Below the pieces are notes generated by a model. It saw only the letters and a list, made by a program, of their open reading frames with translations, searched no databases and was not told the DNA's origin. 34,762 nucleotides of DNA. Source: Clostridia bacterium. Lineage in GTDB: Bacteria > Bacillota > Clostridia > Christensenellales > CAG-138. The DNA is taken from the NCBI GenBank assembly GCA_017554455.1, contig JAFZIH010000152.1:1-34762 (forward strand). The letters run 5' to 3'. Shown piece after piece: positions 1 through 9,298 of this stretch (positions are counted from its first letter, which is position 1; each line of letters starts with the position of its first letter). The translations under genes were made by a program, and so were the position numbers.

Positions 1-76
1 AAGCGGCGTTCGACCTGTGATCCGGTTCGGAATCAAAAACCGTGGCGTTCGGCTCATTACGGGAAAGGAAGGGTTT

Positions 77-637
77 ATGCTCTATCACGCATCACAGACG
101 CCGGGCATCCAAACGCTCGAGCCGCGGATCTCTAACGACGGTACGCCGCGTATCTATTTTTCGGACAAGCGCGAAAATGTGCTCGTGTATTTAAGCAACG
201 CCGTCGAAAAGACGTGCCGCGAGGACGGCTTCGCCCACACGGGGAAGTGGCAGAAATGGGCAAGCTACGGCTTTACAAAGGACGGACTGCTGCGCTTCGA
301 GGAGTATTACGAAAATGCGCTCGAGGAAACGTACAAGGGCGTTTCGGGCTATATCTATACCGCTGACGATTCCGAAACGGTCAAGTCCTATCCGAACATC
401 CGCAACGCGTTCTATGCCGAAACCCCGGTTCCGGCCGTTTCCTGCGAATTCGTTCCCGACGCGCTTGCCGAGATGCTGGAAGCCGAAAGACAGGGGAAGA
501 TCGTCATCCTGCGATATGCCGAGATGCCCGACAAGATGCGGGAATGGCTGTATCGGACGACCTTCGACGAGTATCGCGACGCGCCGCCTGACTACAGATA
601 CTTCCTCGAAAAGAAGTTCCCATATGTGAAAGCATAA
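77..637 (+). CDS. Conserved hypothetical protein, possibly ADP-ribosyltransferase-like fold
   Basis: Protein of 186 aa. I chose the ATG at 77 because GGAAAGGAAGGG lies just upstream; the frame is also open further upstream, with a GTG at 17, but that start has no ribosome binding site. The N-terminus reads MLYHAS and is followed by RIYFSDKRENVLVYLSNA. Such an early Tyr-His pair with a later aromatic-Ser strand resembles the first two motifs of small ADP-ribosyltransferase-like proteins, but I see no convincing catalytic Glu motif, so this is only a suggestion. The rest is soluble, mixed charge and rich in aromatic residues (KWQKWASYGF), with no signal peptide or membrane segment. It converges on the lipoprotein operon across a shared terminator. 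Existence of the gene is likely; function is unknown. Confidence 0.75.
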   Translation: MLYHASQTPGIQTLEPRISNDGTPRIYFSDKRENVLVYLSNAVEKTCREDGFAHTGKWQKWASYGFTKDGLLRFEEYYENALEETYKGVSGYIYTADDSETVKSYPNIRNAFYAETPVPAVSCEFVPDALAEMLEAERQGKIVILRYAEMPDKMREWLYRTTFDEYRDAPPDYRYFLEKKFPYVKA

Positions 638-638
638 G

Positions 639-668
639 AAAAACGATCCCCGCGCAGGGATCGTTTTT
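639..668. terminator. Bidirectional intrinsic terminator
   Basis: A perfect 12-bp stem, AAAAACGATCCC paired with GGGATCGTTTTT around a 6-nt loop, has A-rich and T-rich flanks, so it can end transcription from both sides. It starts 2 bp after the stop of the upstream plus-strand gene and about 12 bp from the stop of the minus-strand lipoprotein operon. Confidence 0.9.
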
Positions 669-679
669 GCATGTTTTGT

Positions 680-2140
680 TCAATACCCGAGCGCGGGATT
701 CAAAACGCTGCCGTCGATCGCGTTGATCTGCAGATAGCAGCCGCCCGGGACGTACCAGACAGCGTCGCCGTTTTCTTCGATGGTCCATTCTGCAAAGCGG
801 AGGTCGCCGAGGTTTTCCCCGTGCAGTACCAGGCGCCCGTAGAACGTCCACGTCGGCACAAGCAGGAAGGTTCCGGTCGCGCCCTCCTTGCGGATGCGTA
901 CGCTTTCGAGCGCGATCCGGTCGATGCAAAGCGTCGTGTCGGTGATCGTCATATTATCGCGCAGCCCCGCGTTCACGCGCGCCTCCTCAAGCGCGGGGAA
1001 CGCCTCCACGACGATCTGCTTGCGGAATGTTTCGAGGATCGTGTCAAACGGTACAAGCGCCACGTTTTCATTGACGATGCGGGTCACCGCCGAAGGCGCA
1101 ACCCAATCGAACCAGTTGACGCCGGAATCGCGGATCAGAAAATACGCATACTCCTGATCGCATGGTTCGCTGTATGCCCGATCGCCGCCGTTCTGCGAAT
1201 AGACGCCGTAAATATCCTGTTGGCTGTGCGCCATTGCGCCGGGCATATTGCCGACGGGCCGCGTAAACCAGATCGCATATGCATGCTCGTCGCGCGGATC
1301 ATCACCGTACCGCCGCCCGTTCGCATCCAATACAAGCACGGGTTCCAGTCCGGTTTCGCCGAGCTTTTGCAAAAACGACTTTGCGACCTCGATCGCCTCG
1401 GTTTCGGTCAGCGCCACACCGGGCAGAGGTCCGGTCACCGGCCCGTGCTGTTCGGTCTCCCCGTAGGTCATATCCATATTCATGAACGTAACCGTTCCGG
1501 TGCTGTACGCTTCGATCGGCGAGTGATAGGCGCGTTCCGGCCGCGTGCAGTCGATTTCCGCAGACATGCGTCCGAGCGCCTTGTATGCCGTATCGGAAAG
1601 ATCCGCTTCGATGCCGTCCGTGCTTTCCGGCGCTTCACGCCAGTAGGCCTGCCAAGCTTCCAATGATTCATTCAACTGCGCGCGCATCTCCGCCTGTTCC
1701 GATGCCGGAAGATTCCCGTAAAGCTCATCAAAGCTCTCCAGACTGTTCTGCACCGCCTGAATTTCACGCAAAATGCCCTCGCGCGTCATGTTCGACCCGG
1801 CTTCGCTTTCACGCACCAGCAGCATTTTCCCATCTGCGATCCCCGTCAGTATATCCCGCGCCCATGCCGCGCTGTAATCCTTCCGCACGACCTCCGCAAC
1901 CGGGTATCGATCACCTTTCGGCAATACGACCTCGGCAGCAAGCTCCACGGTCAGGTGATCCGCTTCGAGCGTCTCGTCCACGCGTGGCGGCGCTTCAAAC
2001 GCTTTTTCCGCAACGGGCTTTTGGGCGATCTTTTCCGTCAGCACGCCGTCGCCTTTATTCACGATAAACTCCTCCTCAGGCGTCGGCACGCAGGCCGCAA
2101 GCAGCGCAAGCGATAAAAGAAAAACAATCAATCGTTTCAT
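680..2140 (-). CDS. Paralogous lipoprotein, copy 1 (last gene of six-gene operon)
   Basis: 486 aa. The signal peptide MKRLIVFLLSLALLAAC ends in the lipobox LAAC, with the lipidated Cys at 17, followed by the family signature VPTPEEEFIVNKGD. The protein should therefore be anchored to the outer face of the membrane. The start is supported by AAAGGAGAACGAA before the ATG. The body has no membrane segments. It shares with its neighbours a helical EAIEVAKSFLQKLG stretch, the LVPFDTI segment, an IDRIALE strand, the LLVPTWTFYG motif and the C-terminal INAIDGSVLNPALGY. I think the family corresponds to an uncharacterised Clostridia lipoprotein family (possibly DUF6034), but this is from memory. It lies 16 bp after the stop of copy 2 and has its own ribosome binding site. 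Function unknown. Confidence 0.9.
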   Translation of the reverse strand: MKRLIVFLLSLALLAACVPTPEEEFIVNKGDGVLTEKIAQKPVAEKAFEAPPRVDETLEADHLTVELAAEVVLPKGDRYPVAEVVRKDYSAAWARDILTGIADGKMLLVRESEAGSNMTREGILREIQAVQNSLESFDELYGNLPASEQAEMRAQLNESLEAWQAYWREAPESTDGIEADLSDTAYKALGRMSAEIDCTRPERAYHSPIEAYSTGTVTFMNMDMTYGETEQHGPVTGPLPGVALTETEAIEVAKSFLQKLGETGLEPVLVLDANGRRYGDDPRDEHAYAIWFTRPVGNMPGAMAHSQQDIYGVYSQNGGDRAYSEPCDQEYAYFLIRDSGVNWFDWVAPSAVTRIVNENVALVPFDTILETFRKQIVVEAFPALEEARVNAGLRDNMTITDTTLCIDRIALESVRIRKEGATGTFLLVPTWTFYGRLVLHGENLGDLRFAEWTIEENGDAVWYVPGGCYLQINAIDGSVLNPALGY

Positions 2141-2156
2141 TTCGTTCTCCTTTCCT

Positions 2157-3488
2157 TTATCCGATAATACTGCCGTCGACCGCGTTCAGCACCAGCAGCA
2201 CGTTTTCCTGATCGTACCATTCATTGTCTGCATCCAGAATCAGCTGCGGATTGTCCTCCGGGGACCGGTATCGGATGACAAACCGTCCGATCACCGTACA
2301 GACGGGGACGAGCTGATACTGCCGCACGGCGCCGTAAACCGGAACGCGCTTCATGCCGATCTGCACGCGGCTGATCTCAATGCGCTGCGACTGCTCCGCT
2401 TCGTCGAGCGGCATGCTCCATTGGTAGGTCAGACCGTTCACGATCCTTTGCTTCAGATCCGAAAACGGCAGGATCGGGACGTCCTGCGTGGGTTGCCCGA
2501 CGTCCGATCTGGACAGCCATGTCACGCTCGCCACGCGCCCGCCCTTGCAGAAAAACGTAATGGACTCATCCATCCAGGCGGGCTCCGGAAAGAGCTCTCC
2601 GTCGTCATAATCCCGCCATTGCAGCGCGGTGATGCCGTATGCAGCCGCATAGGGAAGGGATCCCGCGCCGCGCGTATAGACAACCTCCCTTGAGGATGCT
2701 ATTTCGTTGAACGCAAAGCCGTCGACGCCTGCGGACGCCAAAAACGATTCGCAGATCGGGCAAACCGCATCCGCGTCCGGCCATTCAAGATCCCCGGGGA
2801 CCTCGTTTTCTTCCGTAAGACAGATCTCAAATAAACTCGCGCGCGGATCGCCCGCTTCGATCCCGCAGGTGATCTTTCCCTGCGCGACGGTTCGATCGGA
2901 AGCGTCGACGAGCCGGAAATCGACCTTGTCCCGCGCGGTCAGCGCGGCGGCGTCGACAAATTCGACGGTCACGTTCTCAAGATCGCGATACGCCTGCTGC
3001 ATCTCGGCCAAAAATTCCTGTTCTTCCCGAAGGTACTGCGCCTTGTCCGCCTCGGATTCAAACTCTTTTGTGTCGACATTGTTGATATGGTCCAGCGTCT
3101 CCGCAATCGCCTGTTCGACGTCCCGGAGCGTCATGGATCCGTCGCCGATTGAAATGCGCGTTTCCGGGGCGAACGCCGCGATCAGCCGTTCGACCGTTTC
3201 CGCATCGAAGGATACCGGCGTCAGCGGATAGACGGCGCAGGTCTGGATGTCCGCGTTTTCAAGCTCCGCCGCAAAGCGTATTTCGGCCAGAGCGCCCTTG
3301 TCGACCGGGATGCTTTCTTCATAATAGCTTGGCGCGGGTTCGGCGTCCGTTGCGGGCTCGGCGCTTTGCATCGCGTCCGCTTTTGTCGGTTCGATCGGTG
3401 TTTTTCCGACGATATATTCCTCCTCAGGCGTCGGCACGCAGGCGGCAAGCAGAATGAGGGACAACAATACAATGATGATTCGTTTCAT
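2157..3488 (-). CDS. Paralogous lipoprotein, copy 2
   Basis: 443 aa from the ATG at 3488. This start is preferred over the ATG at 3503 because AAAGGAAAATCT lies directly before it and because the protein then begins MKRIIIVLLSLILLAAC like its paralogs. The lipobox is LAAC with Cys at 17, followed by VPTPEEEYIVGK; the usual NKGD is replaced. The mature protein has an acidic linker and then the family body, including the ILPFSDLKQRI and VPVCTVIGRF segments. It ends in LNAVDGSIIG and so lacks the GY tail that closes most copies; this copy is diverged or slightly shortened at its C-terminus. The ribosome binding site overlaps the stop codon of copy 3 upstream, so translation is probably coupled. 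Function unknown. Confidence 0.88.
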   Translation of the reverse strand: MKRIIIVLLSLILLAACVPTPEEEYIVGKTPIEPTKADAMQSAEPATDAEPAPSYYEESIPVDKGALAEIRFAAELENADIQTCAVYPLTPVSFDAETVERLIAAFAPETRISIGDGSMTLRDVEQAIAETLDHINNVDTKEFESEADKAQYLREEQEFLAEMQQAYRDLENVTVEFVDAAALTARDKVDFRLVDASDRTVAQGKITCGIEAGDPRASLFEICLTEENEVPGDLEWPDADAVCPICESFLASAGVDGFAFNEIASSREVVYTRGAGSLPYAAAYGITALQWRDYDDGELFPEPAWMDESITFFCKGGRVASVTWLSRSDVGQPTQDVPILPFSDLKQRIVNGLTYQWSMPLDEAEQSQRIEISRVQIGMKRVPVYGAVRQYQLVPVCTVIGRFVIRYRSPEDNPQLILDADNEWYDQENVLLVLNAVDGSIIG

Positions 3489-3499
3489 AGATTTTCCTT

Positions 3500-4990
3500 T
3501 CAATATCCGACCCGCGGGTCGATCACGCTGCCGTCGATCGCGTTGATCGACAGGAACGGATTTGTCATCCGATCGTCGCGGACGATCGTTTTCTGCTCGC
3601 CGGTCGTCTTATGCGTGTCGATCGTGCGTTTCACGCCCCAGAAGTTCCAGACCGGGACGAGCATGCCGGAATCGAACCGGTTCGGCTCCATGACGCGCTG
3701 TAAAGAAAGCGTGATCCGCGTGATCTCGAAATCAAGCCCGGTGGTGCAGAAGCCCTGCTCGTCGCCGCCCGCCGACGCGAGATCGGTCACGATCCAGACG
3801 GCGTTTTCCGTCCACATCCGGCTCATGAACGTTTCGATTATTTTCTCAAACGGCAGCAGCTTCGTTGCGTCCTTCAGCGTTTCGGTCACACGGACCGGAT
3901 AGCCCCATGTAAAGCTGTAGACGCCCTGCGCATCGATATACAGCTCGATTTCCTCATAGTCCCATTCCGGGGCATAGCGTTCGTTCATGTCCAGATACGT
4001 CGCGGCATGCAGGGCGGTTCCGTTTATGCCGTCGAAGGCGCGCACGAAGTTGATCCGGTAGCCGAAGGCAGTCTGCGCACCGTCAAAGACCAACGCGATT
4101 GCATCCGGCGCGATATCGTTCTGCTCCACATCGGCAAGGAATTGCTTCGCGTCTTCGATCGCCTGCGAAGGCATATAGGTCACCTGCGGGTAATCGCCGA
4201 GCTCGGTCGGCTCGTCCGGGTTCCGGATCGCGATCCGCGATTGTCCGTCGCCGCCGTGCGCGCGGTTCCGATCATCCATAAAGCTCAGATACGAGCTTTT
4301 CTGTGCGTCTTTGCCGTTCTCGGTCGTGTTCGGGTTGTCCGGATCGGTGATGCGGACGTCGAAAAACAGAGGGGGAAGGTTGTCGCTTGTCTGCAGCCGC
4401 AGCCCGTACCGCAGAAATTCCGGCGAATCCGGATTGTCCCTGCACGGATAGGAGTACATCGTGCCGTCGGACGCGGTCAGCTCGTCCGCCGAATCCGGCG
4501 CGGTCGGAAACTGCTCCTTTAGCGAAGCGATCTGCGCTTCAAAGAATGCGCGGATATCGGCGTTGAGCGAGGGATCCTCCAGCGCCGTCTGAAGCTCCGT
4601 GATCCGTTCCGCGATCTGCGTCTTGGTCATGCTGCTGTCGCCGGAGCGATACAGCGTCCGTCCCGCACAGAGCCGGTTGAAGATCGCCGAGACCGTCTTT
4701 TGATCGACGACGTCGCGCTCGACGCGCAGGATCGGGATCGCGTTCGCGTCCGGGACCTCCACGCGCGCGTCGATGTGGATCGTAAACGCGCCGTCCGCAA
4801 AAACCGCCTCGTCCGTCAGCGTTTCCGGAATGTCGTACTGTTCTCGGATCGGCACAACCGGCACGTCGTCGACCGTTGCGTTTTCCAGCATTTCGTCGGC
4901 GTCCTTATGACTCACAAATTCCTCCTCCGGCGTCGGCACGCAGGCGCAAAGCAGCGCAAGCGATAAAAGGATAACAATCAATCGTTTCAT
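3500..4990 (-). CDS. Paralogous lipoprotein, copy 3
   Basis: 496 aa from the second of two adjacent ATG codons, because AAAGGAG then sits 6 nt away rather than 3. The signal peptide ends in LLCAC (Cys 17), followed by VPTPEEEFVSHKD. The N-terminal third contains the same 'dimension' of features as the two plus-strand copies (a VEVPDANAIPILRVERD strand and an SSMTKTQIAERI helix). The C-terminal half has LLPFEKIIETFMSRMW, an ITRITLSLQRV strand, LVPVWNFWG and the closing INAIDGSVIDPRVGY. There are no membrane segments beyond the signal peptide. It is cotranscribed with the other five copies (11 bp to copy 2, 18 bp from copy 4). A surface-exposed, lipid-anchored role is inferred; substrate or partner unknown. 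Confidence 0.9.
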   Translation of the reverse strand: MKRLIVILLSLALLCACVPTPEEEFVSHKDADEMLENATVDDVPVVPIREQYDIPETLTDEAVFADGAFTIHIDARVEVPDANAIPILRVERDVVDQKTVSAIFNRLCAGRTLYRSGDSSMTKTQIAERITELQTALEDPSLNADIRAFFEAQIASLKEQFPTAPDSADELTASDGTMYSYPCRDNPDSPEFLRYGLRLQTSDNLPPLFFDVRITDPDNPNTTENGKDAQKSSYLSFMDDRNRAHGGDGQSRIAIRNPDEPTELGDYPQVTYMPSQAIEDAKQFLADVEQNDIAPDAIALVFDGAQTAFGYRINFVRAFDGINGTALHAATYLDMNERYAPEWDYEEIELYIDAQGVYSFTWGYPVRVTETLKDATKLLPFEKIIETFMSRMWTENAVWIVTDLASAGGDEQGFCTTGLDFEITRITLSLQRVMEPNRFDSGMLVPVWNFWGVKRTIDTHKTTGEQKTIVRDDRMTNPFLSINAIDGSVIDPRVGY

Positions 4991-5008
4991 CATAGTCTCC
5001 TTTGAATC

Positions 5009-6334
5009 TCATCCGGCGTAAAGCATGGATCCGTCGATCCCGCTTAAGATCATCAGCACGCTGTTCGGGAGGTCGTTTGCGTCGTCAAACGGCTCTGCGC
5101 CGCCGTCGGCTTTTTCGCGGGTCGTTCGCGTGCCCTCAAACGTCCATGCGGGGATCATTTCGTATCGGTTCGGATGATCCTTCATCGGCACGCGAAAGTA
5201 TCCGAGCGAGATCCGGGAAACGGCGATCTCAGCGGAGACCGTGCTTTCGTCGAGCCATGAATAGGACGCCTTCATGCTTTTTTCAAACTGCGACTGTATG
5301 TCCGAAAACGGCAGCAGCGCCGCGCTGCCGAGCTCACCGACGATTTCCGATGGGCATACATAGCTTACGGTCGTTCTGCCGTCTCCTTTATAGAAGCAGA
5401 CAAGCAGCATTTCATTCGGCCACGGCGCGCTGTAGCTATTCACGTCGACCTCCGTTTCCGTAAAGGGCGACGACGCGATCCCGCAATATTGCGGCGCGTA
5501 ATAACAGCGGACCGTGTTGTGTCCGTCTATCACCGAAACGCAGGCGTAGCGGTCGGAAAGCCCGATTTCTTCGATCAACGCATCCGCGGCCGTTTTTGCC
5601 TCATCTGCGCTTTGAACGCCGTGATCCAAAAGACCGCAGGCGGGCGTTATGCTGTCGATGTGCAGAACGCTTTCGCGCTTGTCCTGCGTATCCATGGGCT
5701 GCGGCTTCCACATAAAGTTTGCGCACTCCAAGCCGTTTTCGTCCAGCACACGGCACTCCGTTGCGCCGTACCGACCGATCAGTTCGTATGCGTCGAGCGA
5801 CGTGACCGTTCCGGAAACCGCCGACTGCCGTATTTCAAACAGGCGTTCGAGCTCGGCGTTTTGGGTGTCGATGTAAGCGTCGCGATCCGCATCGGAATCA
5901 AACGACATCTCGCCTGTATGCGCAAGCTGCTGTTTGACCTCCTCGATCCATTGATCGACGTCCTCGACGGAATACGCCTGCCCGCCGTGATCGGAGATGC
6001 GGAGCGAACCGCCCGGGATCAGCTTGTACAGAAGCCGCGCCGCGATCTGCGGATCGATCGACGCGGGCTTCACCTCCACGATCGGGAAACGGAGGACATC
6101 CGGTACGGAGACTGTCGCCGAAACCGTCACTGAAACCGTCCCGTCCCGAAAAGAAAACGTATCGTTCCATTCCGCCGGGACCGTGTTCAGGATCTCCCGG
6201 ATCCTATCATCCGCTTCGCCCTGCTGCACGATCGGCGGCGTATCGCCCTTGTTCACGACAAATTCCTCATCGGGCGTCGGCACGCAGGCGAGGAGCAGGG
6301 CAAGTGATAAGCAAAGAATAATGATGCGTTTCAT
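5009..6334 (-). CDS. Paralogous lipoprotein, copy 4
   Basis: 441 aa from the ATG at 6334, chosen because GAGGAG lies 7 nt before it and the product then begins MKRIIILCLSLALLLAC; an upstream alternative at 6352 would add six residues overlapping copy 5. The lipobox is LLAC with Cys at 17, followed by VPTPDEEFVVNKGD. The body keeps the VSVPDVLRFPIVEVKP strand, an EAKTAADALIEEIGLSD helix, LLPFSDI and IPAWTFEG. The C-terminus, LSGIDGSMLYAG, is the most divergent of the family: INAV is changed to LSGI and the terminal GY is missing. This suggests relaxed constraint or a distinct partner. The gene is the third of the six-gene operon in transcription order. Confidence 0.88.
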   Translation of the reverse strand: MKRIIILCLSLALLLACVPTPDEEFVVNKGDTPPIVQQGEADDRIREILNTVPAEWNDTFSFRDGTVSVTVSATVSVPDVLRFPIVEVKPASIDPQIAARLLYKLIPGGSLRISDHGGQAYSVEDVDQWIEEVKQQLAHTGEMSFDSDADRDAYIDTQNAELERLFEIRQSAVSGTVTSLDAYELIGRYGATECRVLDENGLECANFMWKPQPMDTQDKRESVLHIDSITPACGLLDHGVQSADEAKTAADALIEEIGLSDRYACVSVIDGHNTVRCYYAPQYCGIASSPFTETEVDVNSYSAPWPNEMLLVCFYKGDGRTTVSYVCPSEIVGELGSAALLPFSDIQSQFEKSMKASYSWLDESTVSAEIAVSRISLGYFRVPMKDHPNRYEMIPAWTFEGTRTTREKADGGAEPFDDANDLPNSVLMILSGIDGSMLYAG

Positions 6335-6345
6335 AGTGCTTCTCC

Positions 6346-7806
6346 TCACCAACCGGAACCCGTATTCACGACGGACCCGTCGACGGCGTTGATGATCAGA
6401 AAATCGCCGTGCTGTCCCGGCTCGTTCCGAAACGCTTTGATTTCATCCCATGTACAATTCGGATTGGAGACATAGCTCAGTATATCAAAGTTCACGATCC
6501 AGCATGGCATTTCATAATAATCCGAGCTGTTTTTCTCCCGGATCGTAAATGCAGACAGGTACATATCGAAGATTTCCGCTTCGGCCGGACGCGGATCGAC
6601 CGAGGGATCCGTCGCCCATTTATCATACGGGAAGCAGACCGAAAGCGCATTTTTGATGCGCATCTGGATCTCGTCAAACGGCAGAAGCTCGACATTTGCA
6701 TTGACCAGTCCCGAGATCTCCTTCGGCCCCTGATATTCAAGGAATTGGATCCCGTCTTCGGAAACGAACAGGATGAACCGTTCTGTTTCGATCTTTTCAT
6801 TCATAAAGAACTCGTCGCCGCTGCCGTAGTACAGACTGCGCGATGCATAGACGCTGCCTGCGATCTGCGGATACCCGCCGTAGCTGCGCTTCAGAACGAG
6901 CGACCACCCGCCCGCAAGGCCGCGTTCCGATGCTCCGGAACAAACCAAAAGTGTTGCTGTGGAAGCGTCGGAGACGGCATATCCGGTGTAGCCGAGTCGT
7001 TCCAACTCCGAAAGCGCTATGCTTTCCGCCTGTTCGCGGCTGAGGTCGGTTTCGATCCAGTGCTGATAACTGCCTTCTTTCCATCGCAGGTCATCCTGAT
7101 AATCGGCATAATCATAGATGATCGGATGGGTTTTGCATCCCTTTGCGATCATATACTCGATTTTGTCAAAAGAAATCCATGCCACGTCGCCGGACGCCAG
7201 CGTAAACGACTGCGGTTTGTTCATTTCCAACCCGGAATAATCGTTGACCGCCTGCTCGGACAGCGAAGCCGGCGCATTGCGAATCTGCTCCATGTACCAG
7301 TTCGTCTGCGCCTCGAGTTCTTCCGGCGTTTCATTCAGGTCCATAACGTCCGTCCACCCATCGGGCTTGCCCGCTTTGGCCCATTCCTCGCTTTTCGCAA
7401 TCAGATCCAAATACGATTGCAGCGCCCGTCCCCAATCCTCTTTCGTCAAAAGCGCTTCCGACGAAGCCGTCGGCTTGTCCAGAAACTTGACCGCAACGTT
7501 TTCGACCATTTCTTTGGTGATCTCCGTGGGCCGCGTGCGATAGACGGGGTAAAGCCCGTCCGCCCGTACATGGATTTCCGTATTCGCCCGGACGATCAGC
7601 CGATCATTTTCAACGATCGGGTCCTCGTCCCAACGGTCGGGAAAGGTCTGACGCGCGGCGGTCGAACCGCTGTCCGGGTCCGGCGTTTCGTTCAGCTTCT
7701 GTTCTACAACATCGTCGCCCTTGTTGACGACAAACTCCTCCTTGGGCGTCGGCACGCATGCAAGAAGCAGAACAAGCGATAAGCAAAGAATGATGATTCG
7801 TTTCAT
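6346..7806 (-). CDS. Paralogous lipoprotein, copy 5
   Basis: 486 aa from the ATG at 7806; the open frame continues about 200 bp upstream, but that part is a shadow of copy 6. The start follows GAGAGGT, which overlaps the stop codon of copy 6. The signal peptide MKRIIILCLSLVLLLAC (Cys 17) is followed by VPTPKEEFVVNKGD. The next 40 residues, including VVEQKLNETPDPDSG and AARQTFPDRWD, are almost identical to copy 6, as is NWYMEQIRNAPASLSEQAV further on. The two are thus the most recent duplicates in the array. The body also has an EQAESIALSELERLGYTGY helix, LLPFDEIQMRI, CWIVNFDI and the ending INAVDGSVVNTGSGW, with Trp replacing the usual Tyr. Confidence 0.9.
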   Translation of the reverse strand: MKRIIILCLSLVLLLACVPTPKEEFVVNKGDDVVEQKLNETPDPDSGSTAARQTFPDRWDEDPIVENDRLIVRANTEIHVRADGLYPVYRTRPTEITKEMVENVAVKFLDKPTASSEALLTKEDWGRALQSYLDLIAKSEEWAKAGKPDGWTDVMDLNETPEELEAQTNWYMEQIRNAPASLSEQAVNDYSGLEMNKPQSFTLASGDVAWISFDKIEYMIAKGCKTHPIIYDYADYQDDLRWKEGSYQHWIETDLSREQAESIALSELERLGYTGYAVSDASTATLLVCSGASERGLAGGWSLVLKRSYGGYPQIAGSVYASRSLYYGSGDEFFMNEKIETERFILFVSEDGIQFLEYQGPKEISGLVNANVELLPFDEIQMRIKNALSVCFPYDKWATDPSVDPRPAEAEIFDMYLSAFTIREKNSSDYYEMPCWIVNFDILSYVSNPNCTWDEIKAFRNEPGQHGDFLIINAVDGSVVNTGSGW

Positions 7807-7819
7807 TGTCTGATACCTC

Positions 7820-9298
7820 TCAATATCCATAATCCGTATGAACGACGCTGCCGTCGACGGCGTTGATGACCAGCGCATCATGCGAGCAGTTCGCGTCGTA
7901 CAGTTCAAGCTCACGCAAGCTCTTTCTGTATTCCCAATCGTCGGCGCCGCGCACCGGATCGCAGCAGTCGTACGAGACGACCCAGCAGGGCATTTCGTAA
8001 TAGTCCGTATCATCCTTGATGTGCAGGGTATAGGTCGTCAGCATGATGTCATAGATCTCCACTTCCAGCCGCGGCGAGTTCTCATTGCGCTCAGCGGTCA
8101 TCTTCCCGTAGTTTTCGTAGGGGAAGCACATCAGCAGCGTGTTTGCAATGCGCTGCTTGACCTCGTCGAACGGCAGCAGCTTCACGTTCGCATTGACCAG
8201 CCCGGAAACGTCCTTCGGACTGTTGTAATCGATCATCTGAAGACCGTTTTCGGAGACGAACATGTGAAGCCGTTCCTGCGGAATATACGCATTGACCGCA
8301 AAGGCGTCGTCGCTGCCGTACTGAAGACTCTGCGACGCGTTGACATGGCTTGTAAGCTGCGGATATCCGTCAAAGCCGCGCTTCAGCGTCAGGTACCAGC
8401 CGCCGGCCACCGCGCGCGTTGAAGCTTCCTTGATGTCAAACAGCGTCGCTTCGCATGCGCCGGCGATCACAAAGCCGGAAAAGCCGAGCTTCTCCGCTTC
8501 TGCAAGACCAACGGCTTCCGCCTGCTCGCGGGTCAGATCCGATTCCATCCAGGATTTGTATTTGCCTTCTTTCCATCGAAGGTCCTCGCGGTATTGATAC
8601 ACGTCATAGACGTTGGGCAGATGCTTGCAGCCCTTTGCGATGGTGAAGCCCTCCCTGCCGTAAACAATGCTTGCAGTCTCACCCGAAGCGAGCTTGAAAG
8701 ACGTCGGCTGGCCGCTTTTCAGATCGGAATAGTCGTATACCGCCTGTTCGGACAGTGAAGCCGGCGCATTTCTGATCTGCTCCATGTACCAGTTCGTCTG
8801 TCGCTCGATCTCCTCGGGCGTCCATTCGTATTCGTCAACATCGGGCCAGTCGTTCGGCTTACCGGCTTGCACCCACGCGTCATAACGGGAGCGTATATCC
8901 AAAAACTCCTGCAGCGCCTGTCCCCAGTCGTTCTTGGTCATCAGCGATTCCGAAGAGACCGTCGGCTTGTCCAGAAACTTAACCGCCATATTGATGACCA
9001 TGTCCTTTGTGACGGCTGCGGATCGCGTGCGGTAGACCGGATATAGTCCGTCCGGCTTGGTACGGACGTCAGCCGCTGCACGAACAACAAGGTGCTCGCT
9101 TTCCGCGATCGGGTCCGCGTCCCAACGGTCGGGGAAGGTCTGCCGCGCGGCAGTCGAACCGCTGTCCGGGTCCGGCGTTTCGTTCAGCTTCTGTTCCACA
9201 ATATCGTCGCCCTTGTTCACGACAAATTCCTCCTCGGGCGTCGGCACGCAGGCGAGAAGCAAAAGCATCGCGAGAAAAATGACAAAAATACGTTTCAT
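7820..9298 (-). CDS. Paralogous lipoprotein, copy 6 (first gene of operon)
   Basis: 492 aa from the ATG at 9298; AAAGGAG is 7 nt away, while the alternative ATG at 9304 is too close to it. The signal peptide MKRIFVIFLAMLLLLAC (Cys 17) is followed by VPTPEEEFVVNKGD and by the block shared with copy 5. The body carries an EQAEAVGLAEAEKLGFSGF helix, LLPFDEVKQRIANTL, CWVVSYD and the closing INAVDGSVVHTDYGY. Repeated helices of the form A-x3-L-x2-LG recall YcdB/PepSY-type extracellular domains, but this is only an impression. This is the promoter-proximal gene of the operon: about 200 bp separate it from the divergent hydantoinase gene, and I could not find a consensus promoter for it there. Confidence 0.9.
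   Translation of the reverse strand: MKRIFVIFLAMLLLLACVPTPEEEFVVNKGDDIVEQKLNETPDPDSGSTAARQTFPDRWDADPIAESEHLVVRAAADVRTKPDGLYPVYRTRSAAVTKDMVINMAVKFLDKPTVSSESLMTKNDWGQALQEFLDIRSRYDAWVQAGKPNDWPDVDEYEWTPEEIERQTNWYMEQIRNAPASLSEQAVYDYSDLKSGQPTSFKLASGETASIVYGREGFTIAKGCKHLPNVYDVYQYREDLRWKEGKYKSWMESDLTREQAEAVGLAEAEKLGFSGFVIAGACEATLFDIKEASTRAVAGGWYLTLKRGFDGYPQLTSHVNASQSLQYGSDDAFAVNAYIPQERLHMFVSENGLQMIDYNSPKDVSGLVNANVKLLPFDEVKQRIANTLLMCFPYENYGKMTAERNENSPRLEVEIYDIMLTTYTLHIKDDTDYYEMPCWVVSYDCCDPVRGADDWEYRKSLRELELYDANCSHDALVINAVDGSVVHTDYGY

Noticed and set aside
6409-7782. 457-codon open frame antisense to lipoprotein copy 5
   Set aside because: It has no ribosome binding site, and its composition (rich in Arg, Phe, Ile, Asp) is what the complement of a high-GC gene gives. 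The minus-strand gene has a signal peptide and family motifs.
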